The notes beneath the pieces are model-generated. The model saw nothing but the letters and a program-made list of their open reading frames with translations. It had not been told where the DNA came from and did not search any database. 10,905 nucleotides of DNA from Ruminococcaceae bacterium UBA7030. GTDB lineage: Bacteria; Bacillota; Clostridia; Oscillospirales; Acutalibacteraceae. The translations under genes were made by a program, and so were the position numbers. Shown in pieces: positions 1 through 5,867 of this stretch. The stretch is from positions 1 to 10,905 of the forward strand of contig DLBD01000038.1 of NCBI GenBank assembly GCA_002494125.1. The letters run 5' to 3'. Every line of letters begins with the position of its first letter. The stretch's first letter is position 1.

Positions 1-614
1 CCTGCATGCTCCCAGTTTTCACCGATTGTGTTATAAATCTTCATAAGCACATCAGTTACAAACTCAAGCCCGCTTAAAACGCTCGTTCCGCAAAGGTCAT
101 TTGGCTTCGGATTGAGCACGGAGTAAAGAATCAACTGTTCATTCGGTATTTTTTTGCCCGAGGTATAAAAATCAACATCAATACCGTTTTCGTTTCTTTT
201 AAGCTCCAGCTCGCTTAAGTCGCTGTTATAAAGCGCATAAACTCCACAGTCGCCGAGTATTATTTCGCCGACAGCCGTGCCGCAGGTAAGAAGCTGGTTA
301 AGATAATTTGACGCAAAAGCGTTTATTCCCTGCTGATTGCCGCCGACATTAATCCTTGACATAAAAGTGTTAAGAAAAAGGTTTGCACTCTCATCGCCCG
401 TTTCAAAGCTGAATCCCTCTGTCAGTCTTACAAGCTTATTTATTGCAGCGTCAATAATAGGTACCGACTCTCTGAGCGCAAGGTACATTCTTGTACGGCA
501 GCTCATAGGGTAAAACGAAATCAGGTTGTAAAGGCGGTTAGCCGACAAGGCTGCCGTCTGTGCGGTTACTGCGGCGGTGCGTGATTTGTTTTTGCTGAAT
601 CTGAATAAAGCCAA
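1..614 (-). CDS. Phage portal protein, N-terminal part (runs off left edge)
   Basis: Portal proteins form the dodecameric ring at the capsid vertex through which DNA is pumped and to which the tail attaches. The minus frame is open from 614 to the window edge (204 full codons). It reads MALFRFSKNKSRT at the start, then blocks typical of this family: YLALRESVPIIDAAINKLV, YLNQLLTCGTAVGEI and GTSVLSGLEFVTDVLMKIY. I chose a TTG start at 614 because AAGGAAG lies seven bases upstream, inside the last codons of the terminase gene; the first ATG is about 40 codons further in and would cut off conserved-looking sequence. It follows the large terminase by four bases in the same direction, the standard order of a packaging module. 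The C-terminal half is outside the window. Family is fairly sure; subfamily (SPP1- or HK97-like) not resolved. Confidence 0.85.
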   Translation of the reverse strand, partial: MALFRFSKNKSRTAAVTAQTAALSANRLYNLISFYPMSCRTRMYLALRESVPIIDAAINKLVRLTEGFSFETGDESANLFLNTFMSRINVGGNQQGINAFASNYLNQLLTCGTAVGEIILGDCGVYALYNSDLSELELKRNENGIDVDFYTSGKKIPNEQLILYSVLNPKPNDLCGTSVLSGLEFVTDVLMKIYNTIGENWEHA

Positions 615-618
615 AGCT

Positions 619-1881
619 TCACTTCCTTTCAACTGCAACGGATATAAAGCCGCTCGTTTTCCTGTTGATTATCGTGGAAACAAAATAGCGTATATCGTCC
701 ATTGCATGGTCATTTTCTTTTTTGACGGCGTCACGTTTTACCGAGTTATCCCACCTGTAAAGTGAAAATTCTCTTAAGGTGTCCGCACAGCAGGGATAAA
801 AAAATATACTGCCGTTTTTTAAGGCCTGGCAAACGAGGTTTATCCCACTCAAAACATCGTTATCAGCCTTGATGACTTTGAAACGGTTATGCCTTTTCAC
901 CGTCTGAATAAAGGAAGCGGCGGAAGGGTCAATAACAAGCGCTTCAATTTTTTTGCCCTGCGCAAGCCTTTCGAGCTCTTCGTAATACTCCTCATCGGTG
1001 AGCTGAACTCCCTTATCCCTGCTTGAATGATAGTATTCGTCAATTCTGTACCAGCCGTCATTTCCCTTGCCCCACAGTCCGAGCGAGAAGGGATTGACTG
1101 TTCCGTAATCACAGGACAGGTAGTATTCATCAAACTCTCCGTTGTATTTTTTTATGTGCCTTGTGTGGTCAAACATCGGATAAACAAGTCCGTCAGCCGT
1201 TACCCATCTGCCCTCAACAAAGCGTTCGTAAAAGGCACCTGAATAAAGGCTTTTATATCTGTTAATCACTGCTTTTGAAAGCGACGGATTATCCTCCATT
1301 CTGAAATGAATATAAAGCATATTTTTCTGCTTTGCCTTTTTAATCCATTCGTTATAAAACCAGTGATAAGGATGCTCGGGATTACAGTTAAAAAAATACT
1401 TTGAGCCTTCAAGCGAGCATCTCGCAAGCGCCTGTTCTACAAACGAACGCGGCATAAGCGCCACCTCATCAAGCATAACGCCTCCGAGAGTCATACCCTG
1501 AATAAGCGCTGCACAGGATTCATCTCTCCCTCCGAAAAGGTAAAACCGATTTGTAAGAGCGCCCTTTGAAATTTCAATAACATTTCGGCTCACCTTGTAA
1601 TCACACCTGAATCCAAACTCTCTCAAAATGGGAAGCAGCGGAGTTACAACGTTTCTTTTAAGTGATGAAATCGTCTTTCCGCAAAGCGCAAACGAAGTGT
1701 CGTTAAAGGCGCAGAATGCCCAGCATATAAACGAAATACTCATACAAAGAGTCTTCCCGCTTCTTACTGCACCATCGCAGATAATTCCGTTTTTATCCCT
1801 GCTTTTACTTGACGGACACCACCAGTTCAGAACAAGAAGCTGTTTTCTCGAAAATGCGTTAAACTTATTCAATCGCATCAT
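619..1881 (-). CDS. Phage terminase large subunit (packaging ATPase/nuclease)
   Basis: This motor subunit pumps phage DNA into the prohead and cuts the concatemer. Numbering from the ATG at 1881 (420 aa): Walker A GAVRSGKT at about 37-44; Walker B VMLDE at about 135-139; an NPEHPYHWFYNEW block typical of PBSX-type terminases; then an RNase H-fold nuclease with acidic residues in SCDYG (D258), VIDPS (D318) and HAMDD (D395/D396). All expected catalytic acids are present, so the protein looks intact. The reading frame extends 35 codons further upstream, but that part lies within the small-subunit gene and is basic and low in family resemblance. The start is ambiguous: ATG at 1881 or 1878, or TTG at 1872. 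GGAG directly abuts the first ATG and is best spaced (9 bases) for the TTG. It overlaps the small subunit by up to 17 bases, suggesting translational coupling. Confidence 0.93.
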   Translation of the reverse strand: MMRLNKFNAFSRKQLLVLNWWCPSSKSRDKNGIICDGAVRSGKTLCMSISFICWAFCAFNDTSFALCGKTISSLKRNVVTPLLPILREFGFRCDYKVSRNVIEISKGALTNRFYLFGGRDESCAALIQGMTLGGVMLDEVALMPRSFVEQALARCSLEGSKYFFNCNPEHPYHWFYNEWIKKAKQKNMLYIHFRMEDNPSLSKAVINRYKSLYSGAFYERFVEGRWVTADGLVYPMFDHTRHIKKYNGEFDEYYLSCDYGTVNPFSLGLWGKGNDGWYRIDEYYHSSRDKGVQLTDEEYYEELERLAQGKKIEALVIDPSAASFIQTVKRHNRFKVIKADNDVLSGINLVCQALKNGSIFFYPCCADTLREFSLYRWDNSVKRDAVKKENDHAMDDIRYFVSTIINRKTSGFISVAVERK

Positions 1882-2200
1882 CTCCGAAGCCGCTTTGAGC
1901 CATTTTAGCGCTTTTTTCAAGTGCTTCAAGGAATGAGCCCGCCGCCTTCTGCTCGCCCGCAAGTGCGAGCTCGTTAAGTTTTTCAAGAGCCTTCAGCCTG
2001 TCGAAAAACTTAATCTCCATACCTCCGCCCTTTGCCTTTTTAACCTCGCTGACATTGAAAAGATCATAAGAATCGAGACTTGTCAGCACAGCCTCATCGC
2101 TTTCAAAAAGGAGCTTTATCGCCGACTGAACATCTCCAAAGGCTAATCGCCTGTAACCCTCGGCTACCTCCTTTTGAGTAATCTTTTTTCTTCTTGCCAT
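1865..2200 (-). CDS. Phage terminase small subunit (short form)
   Basis: The small terminase subunit recognises phage DNA and regulates the large subunit. This 111-residue product starts MARRKKITQKEVAEGYRRL and carries the block VKKAKGGGMEIKFFDRLKALE, which resembles the C-terminal part of XtmA-type small subunits. The ATG at 2200 is preferred because GGGAG lies eight bases upstream; a longer in-frame TTG at 2215 overlaps that site. It is shorter than many small terminases and I see no convincing helix-turn-helix N-terminus, so it may be a reduced form or rely on another DNA-recognition partner. Position directly ahead of and overlapping the large subunit strongly supports the call. The C-terminal tail is helical-looking (AGEQKAAGSFLEALEKSAK). 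Confidence 0.8.
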   Translation of the reverse strand: MARRKKITQKEVAEGYRRLAFGDVQSAIKLLFESDEAVLTSLDSYDLFNVSEVKKAKGGGMEIKFFDRLKALEKLNELALAGEQKAAGSFLEALEKSAKMAQSGFGDDAIE

Positions 2201-2263
2201 ATCATCATCTCCCAAGCATATTTGAAGGAAGTCCCTTCACCCTAAGAGCGAAAAACGGTTTTT

Positions 2264-2335
2264 TATGCATAAAAGTATGCATAAAAACTTCCAAATCCTG
2301 CAAAATTTTTTTTGATATGCATAAAAGTATGCATA
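2264..2335. repeat. Two identical palindromic repeats, candidate operator pair
   Basis: The 20-base sequence TATGCATAAAAGTATGCATA occurs exactly at 2264-2283 and again at 2316-2335. Each copy holds two self-complementary TATGCATA octamers separated by AAAG, giving four octamers in all. The copies are offset by 52 bases, close to five helical turns, so they would face the same side of the helix. The right copy ends nine bases before the -35 hexamer of the promoter at 2345; the left copy lies 64 bases upstream of the start of the phage small terminase gene on the other strand. A DNA-binding protein controlling either direction is plausible. Which regulator, and which gene it serves, cannot be told from sequence. 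Confidence 0.6.
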
Positions 2336-2344
2336 TTATTTGGC

Positions 2345-2373
2345 TTGACTTAGATGAAAATATAGGGTAAGAT
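2345..2373 (+). promoter_or_regulatory. Sigma-A promoter for the zinc-ribbon protein
   Basis: TTGACT (2345-2350) and TAAGAT (2368-2373) are separated by 17 bases, one mismatch from consensus in each hexamer's strongest positions. A start near 2380 would give a leader of about 25 bases ahead of the ATG at 2405, with AAAGGAG seven bases before that ATG. The twin TATGCATA palindromes lie immediately upstream. Confidence 0.75.
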
Positions 2374-2404
2374 GAAACTGAACAAATGAAAAAGGAGAAT
2401 CATT

Positions 2405-2896
2405 ATGTATTGTGCAAATTGTAAGCAGTATGTTGCTGACGGCTCGTCGGTATGTCCGCACTGTGGGTCACCTCTTCCTCAGGTGGCACCAAACCCTCAA
2501 CAGCAGACAACTGCAAATTATTTCAATCAGGCTCCTCAGCAGCCTCAGTATCAGCCGAATCCTTATCAGCAGGGTATGCCTTATAATCAGGGCTATCAGC
2601 CGAATCCTTATCAGCAGGCAAATTACCAGTCCGACCTTTCAACAGCAAAGACTCTTGCCATTGTTGCTTTAGTTACCGGTATTATCGGTTTTAGCCTTGT
2701 TGCGTGGATTTGCGGCGGTATCGCAATAAGTAAGTTCAACGCAATACCGGATATTCCGCCTTATGCAGTTGAAAAAGCAAAGGGCAAGAAGATGGCATTG
2801 TGGGGTATAATTATTCCGTTTATCTGGATTGTTCTTGCAATAGTTTTCTATGCAATCATTTTTGCGGTAGGTATCGGCGCTGCATCGTATTATTAA
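2405..2896 (+). CDS. Zinc-ribbon, Pro/Gln-rich, two-helix membrane protein
   Basis: Function unknown. The 163-residue protein begins with a zinc ribbon (C3-x2-C6 and C17-x2-C20 in MYCANCKQYV and CPHCGSPL). A low-complexity Pro/Gln/Asn/Tyr linker (about 25-75) follows, containing the octapeptide YQPNPYQQ twice (49-56 and 64-71). Two hydrophobic helices come next (about 82-108 and 131-157), separated by a short segment with AVEKAKGKK. This layout is like the DUF4190-type proteins common in Firmicutes, often small membrane proteins with an N-terminal zinc ribbon. It is a single-gene unit: its own promoter upstream and a strong terminator 8 bases after the stop. It is host-like rather than phage-like and points away from the terminase genes. 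Confidence 0.85.
   Translation: MYCANCKQYVADGSSVCPHCGSPLPQVAPNPQQQTTANYFNQAPQQPQYQPNPYQQGMPYNQGYQPNPYQQANYQSDLSTAKTLAIVALVTGIIGFSLVAWICGGIAISKFNAIPDIPPYAVEKAKGKKMALWGIIIPFIWIVLAIVFYAIIFAVGIGAASYY
2549..2618 (+). repeat. In-frame 25-base direct repeat within the linker
   Basis: An identical 25-base stretch occurs at 2549-2573 and 2594-2618, offset by 45 bases (15 codons), encoding YQPNPYQQ in both copies. Because even synonymous positions are identical, the duplication looks recent or is kept by recombination; repeat number may vary between strains. Confidence 0.8.
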
Positions 2897-2904
2897 AATA
2901 AAAC

Positions 2905-2949
2905 AAAAAACACTGACTCTCTTGCTCACAAGAGAGTCAGTGTTTTTTT
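2905..2949. terminator. Bidirectional rho-independent terminator
   Basis: A perfect 14-bp stem (2911-2924 with 2929-2942, for example CACTGACTCTCTTG against its complement) closes on a CTCA loop and is flanked by six A on the left and seven T on the right. It therefore works in both directions. It serves the zinc-ribbon gene (stop 2896) and the convergent LytM gene, whose TAA (2948-2950) sits at the end of the T tract. Confidence 0.95.
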
Positions 2950-3655
2950 ACTCTGTCTTACCCATAACATCAAGCGGATTTACATACTTGCCATCAAGCA
3001 AAGTTTCAAAGTGAAGATGACTGTCAAGACTTCCCTCAAAGGCTACAACGCCGACAGTACCTACCGCCTGACCGATGGTTACGCTTTCGCCCTCGCTTAC
3101 GCTAACCGTTTCAAGTCCGCAATACCTTGCTACGAGTTTTCCGCCGTGGTCTATCTCAACAATATTTCCGTAAAGCGGATTTTCCGTTACCGAAAGTACA
3201 ACTCCGTCGTTGATTGCAACAACCTTTGTTCCCGCGCCTGCTTTGAAATCGACAGCCATATGCGCTCTGTAATCGCCCATCGTTTCATTTTTGACAAGCT
3301 CCTCGCTGTATCCCGCAAGTACCTCTTCGCTTACCGGATATTTATAAAAGGATTTGTAGGGGGTATTTGTTTCGTTCATCGGCATACTTGTCTGCTCGGT
3401 TGTAGCTTCGGTGGTTTCATCCAAAGTGGTTTGCTGTGAAGGCTCAGTCTCGTTTTTTTCTTCATCCTTAACGGTTACCCTTCTCTGTACCTCCGTCGTT
3501 TCCTCAACCTTTACCGTTGTAGCCTCGTTTACGCTTGTATCTCCCCTCTGAGTTGAGAAGTATACAATAAGTCCGAGTGCTATAATACAAAGGCATATTA
3601 CAGAAAATAACGCCCTTAAATTTTTATTACTGTTAGCTTTATCCTTAGCTGCCAT
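2948..3655 (-). CDS. spoIIQ: SpoIIQ-like membrane-anchored LytM/M23 protein
   Basis: SpoIIQ is made in the forespore and joins SpoIIIAH across the intermembrane space during engulfment; M23 relatives are zinc endopeptidases acting on peptidoglycan. The 235-residue protein has a short basic N-terminus, one membrane helix (about 13-34), a long Thr/Glu-rich linker (about 38-98) and a C-terminal LytM domain. Zinc ligands look complete: H132 and D136 in RAHMAVDF, and HLH at 213-215 in SHLHFE. The pattern around the domain (ETMGDYRAH, LYGNIVEIDHG, GLETVSVSEGESV, YVNPLDV) resembles clostridial SpoIIQ, which, unlike the Bacillus subtilis protein, keeps the catalytic residues. The ATG at 3655 is chosen for GAGGTG six bases upstream; the frame extends to 3724 but without a ribosome site there. 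No clear forespore sigma promoter was found. A generic M23 peptidase is the alternative. Confidence 0.82.
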   Translation of the reverse strand: MAAKDKANSNKNLRALFSVICLCIIALGLIVYFSTQRGDTSVNEATTVKVEETTEVQRRVTVKDEEKNETEPSQQTTLDETTEATTEQTSMPMNETNTPYKSFYKYPVSEEVLAGYSEELVKNETMGDYRAHMAVDFKAGAGTKVVAINDGVVLSVTENPLYGNIVEIDHGGKLVARYCGLETVSVSEGESVTIGQAVGTVGVVAFEGSLDSHLHFETLLDGKYVNPLDVMGKTE

Positions 3656-3758
3656 ATAAAACACCTCACAAAAATTATTGACACATTTATTCTTTTTATT
3701 CATCAATATATATGAAAGGTGCATTGTAAAACTCAGCCAAAATTAATCGACATTGTTA

Positions 3759-3787
3759 TTGCTTTATGACATTTATAATGTTATAAT
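3759..3787 (+). promoter_or_regulatory. Extended -10 promoter for the GT-C/GtrA unit
   Basis: TTGCTT (3759-3764) and a perfect TATAAT (3782-3787) are 17 bases apart, and TG one base before the -10 (3779-3780) makes it an extended -10 element. A second TATAAT at 3774-3779 overlaps. The ribosome site AAAGGAG (3801-3807) precedes the ATG at 3815 by seven bases. Confidence 0.75.
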
Positions 3788-3814
3788 TTTTTTATTAAAT
3801 AAAGGAGAGCTTAA

Positions 3815-5332
3815 ATGGAAGAGAAAAGAAAAATAAGCATAAACGAAACTCCTGTATGGTTTAAGGCAATTATCGCTTTATTTCCCTTGCTTTTTATTGC
3901 AATGATAAAATTCAGGCTTGATAACGATTTTTATTTTATTTATCCTACGGGCGAATATATAGTTAATAACGGCTTTCCCGTAAAGGACTTTTTGTCGATG
4001 CACAGTGATATGTCAATTATCTGCCAGCAGTGGCTGAGCGCCGTTATTTATTATTTTGCGTATAAAAGTTTCGGATTAATCGGCGCTGTAGGTATTGTAT
4101 ATATCTGTTACATCTCTTTTGTTATACTGATGAACAGGCTTTGTTTTACAGTTACAAATAATTTTTTTGTGGCTTCGCTATGCGCTGCGGCAGCTGACTT
4201 CTTTATCGCTTCCGGCTTTTCAACAACAAGACCTCAGGTTTTTACCTACGTAATTATGCTTGTTGAGCTTCTTGCACTTGAAAAGTTTGTTAAAACAAAA
4301 AAAATAAAGCATCTTTTTATTATCCCCGTTTTATCGCTACTGCTAATTAATATGCACTGCTCGATGTGGATGATGCTGTTTGTATTTATGCTGCCGTATT
4401 TTGCCGGCGCGATTAAGCTTGATATTCCAAAGCTTAAAATAAAGCAAGTCCCCTGTTGCAGCTTTGTTGCACTTTTTGTCACCGCCGTAATTTCAGCAGC
4501 GGTAGGTTTCATAAACCCATACGGCATAAAGGCGATGACATACATCTTTACATCCTTCGGCTATGACGAAATAAGTAATAATATTCACGAGATGACTCCG
4601 CCGTCATACTCAAACGATTTCGGCAGAACCTTTTTTATTTATCTTGCCGTTATGGCGTTCATATCTCTTATTTATAAAAACAAAAAATTCAGCACAAGAT
4701 TTGCTCTCCTTTTTGCAGGAACCGTTGTACTTGCTTTTACCTCTCAGAAGTCAATAGCATATTTCCTTATTGCAGGTACTCCGGCATTTGCATATATGCT
4801 CAGCGATTTTGACTTCAAGCTCACAATGACGGACACGGTTTCACAAAAGGATAAGAGAACAAGAAAAATCCTCGTTTCACTTATTGCCGTTATGCTCGTT
4901 GCATGCGTAGGAGTGTTTATTGCAACCGATAAGCCTGAAACAGAAGAAGATAAAGTAAAAAAATATGAATACATTTATTCTGAACTTGATGAGGCAATAG
5001 ATATAATTAAAGCCTCCGATGAAGAGGTAACGCTTTACGGAGGATTTAATGTAGGACAGTATCTTGAATTTAACGGACTCCATCCCTATATGGACGGAAG
5101 AGCCGAACTTTATCTGAAGGATAACAACGGAAGCTTTGATTATCTCAAAGAGTATTATGAACTAAAAAACGGCGATATTTATTATACTGATTTTATTGAT
5201 AAATACGGTTTTAACTATTTTGTAATTCAAAAGAAGAACGAAACATATTTCGCGCAGGCGCTTGAGCATGACAATAACTACGAAAAGCTTTATGACGGAA
5301 AATATATTATGCTCTGTCATTTGAAAGGATAA
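3815..5332 (+). CDS. GT-C-like polytopic membrane protein, probable glycosyltransferase
   Basis: The 505-residue protein has about ten to eleven hydrophobic helices in its first 370 residues and a soluble C-terminal domain of about 135 residues. It carries the hallmarks of a widespread, uncharacterised GT-C-fold family: acidic residues in the first outer loop (LDNDF, D36 and D38), YPTGEYIV, QQWL at 71-74, RPQVFTY at 139-145, NMHCSMW at 179-185, NPYG at 234-237, and in the tail HPYMDGRAELY at 423-433. GT-C enzymes use polyprenyl-phosphate sugars as donors on the outer membrane face; that role is inferred here and the acceptor is unknown. Its stop is three bases before the start of the GtrA gene, so the two should be co-transcribed. 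Start supported by AAAGGAG seven bases upstream. Confidence 0.75.
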   Translation: MEEKRKISINETPVWFKAIIALFPLLFIAMIKFRLDNDFYFIYPTGEYIVNNGFPVKDFLSMHSDMSIICQQWLSAVIYYFAYKSFGLIGAVGIVYICYISFVILMNRLCFTVTNNFFVASLCAAAADFFIASGFSTTRPQVFTYVIMLVELLALEKFVKTKKIKHLFIIPVLSLLLINMHCSMWMMLFVFMLPYFAGAIKLDIPKLKIKQVPCCSFVALFVTAVISAAVGFINPYGIKAMTYIFTSFGYDEISNNIHEMTPPSYSNDFGRTFFIYLAVMAFISLIYKNKKFSTRFALLFAGTVVLAFTSQKSIAYFLIAGTPAFAYMLSDFDFKLTMTDTVSQKDKRTRKILVSLIAVMLVACVGVFIATDKPETEEDKVKKYEYIYSELDEAIDIIKASDEEVTLYGGFNVGQYLEFNGLHPYMDGRAELYLKDNNGSFDYLKEYYELKNGDIYYTDFIDKYGFNYFVIQKKNETYFAQALEHDNNYEKLYDGKYIMLCHLKG

Positions 5333-5335
5333 GTA

Positions 5336-5833
5336 ATGAAAAAACTTTTTATTAAATATAAGGAAATAATAACATATATAATTTTCGGGGTGCTGACAAC
5401 GGTTGTCGCATGGGGTTCATACACAGTATTTGTCCATTTGTTTGCAACTGTGATTAAGACCGAAACCACAAGAGTTTTCACCGCTAATATTCTAAGCTGG
5501 GTTGCAGGCGTTGCCTTTGCTTATGTAACAAACAAGCTTTGGGTATTTGAGTCAAAAAGCTGGAAGCCGTCGCTTGTAGTTAAAGAGGTGATAAGCTTTG
5601 TTGCATCAAGAGGAATTACGGGAATCATTGAAATCGTCTGCGTTCCGCTTCTTGCAAAAACAGGCTTTGACAACATCTTTTATTCTTTGGCAGAAAAGCT
5701 CGGACTCACAATGAAGATTCTTTTCACCGAAGGTATTTATTCAAAAATTTCGCTTTCGGTAATAGTTGTAATTCTCAACTACGTTTTTTCAAAGCTATTT
5801 GTTTTTAAGAACAAAAAGGATATTAAAGAATAA
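5336..5833 (+). CDS. GtrA-like membrane protein (putative lipid-linked sugar flippase)
   Basis: GtrA-family proteins are four-helix membrane proteins thought to flip undecaprenyl-phosphate-linked sugars so that an outward-facing GT-C enzyme can use them. The 165-residue product matches in length and pattern: FGVLTTVVAWGSY (about 17-29), SWVAGVAFAYVTNKLWVFES (54-73), a short K/R-rich cytoplasmic turn, and a last helix ending NYVFSKLFVFKNK (148-160). The ribosome site AAAGGA overlaps the end of the upstream gene, and only three bases separate the two genes, which suggests they act together. A bactoprenol glycosyltransferase (GtrB), the usual third member, is not in the window. Confidence 0.9.
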   Translation: MKKLFIKYKEIITYIIFGVLTTVVAWGSYTVFVHLFATVIKTETTRVFTANILSWVAGVAFAYVTNKLWVFESKSWKPSLVVKEVISFVASRGITGIIEIVCVPLLAKTGFDNIFYSLAEKLGLTMKILFTEGIYSKISLSVIVVILNYVFSKLFVFKNKKDIKE

Positions 5834-5867
5834 TTAAAGCGCACAGGAAATCTGTGCGCTTTAATTA
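5831..5867. terminator. Bidirectional terminator containing both stop codons
   Basis: A 16-bp perfect stem pairs 5831-5846 with 5852-5867 around a GAAAT loop; its core is AAAGCGCACAG against CTGTGCGCTTT. The outermost three base pairs are the TAA of the GtrA gene (5831-5833) and, on the other strand, the TAA of the convergent GT39-like gene (5865-5867). A/T-rich flanks on both sides give U tracts in either direction. Confidence 0.9.

Noticed and set aside
1628..1936. 102-codon plus-strand ORF
   Set aside because: Antisense shadow of the terminase large subunit with no own signals.
1882..1986. 35-codon N-terminal extension of the large terminase
   Set aside because: Lies inside the small-subunit gene in another frame, is Arg/Lys-rich and not family-like.
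2264..2335. CRISPR array
   Set aside because: Only two short palindromic copies with one spacer-like gap and no cas genes.
2201..2404. Phage attachment site at the phage-host boundary
   Set aside because: The repeats are regulatory-looking palindromes close together; no tRNA end or integrase is near, and the other end of the element is not in the window.
3011..3439. 142-codon plus-strand ORF
   Set aside because: Fully antisense to the LytM/M23 gene, whose domain motifs are clear; no ribosome site.
3656..3724. 23-codon N-terminal extension of the LytM protein
   Set aside because: No ribosome site at 3724, whereas GAGGTG is well placed for the ATG at 3655, after which a standard short N-terminus and membrane helix follow.
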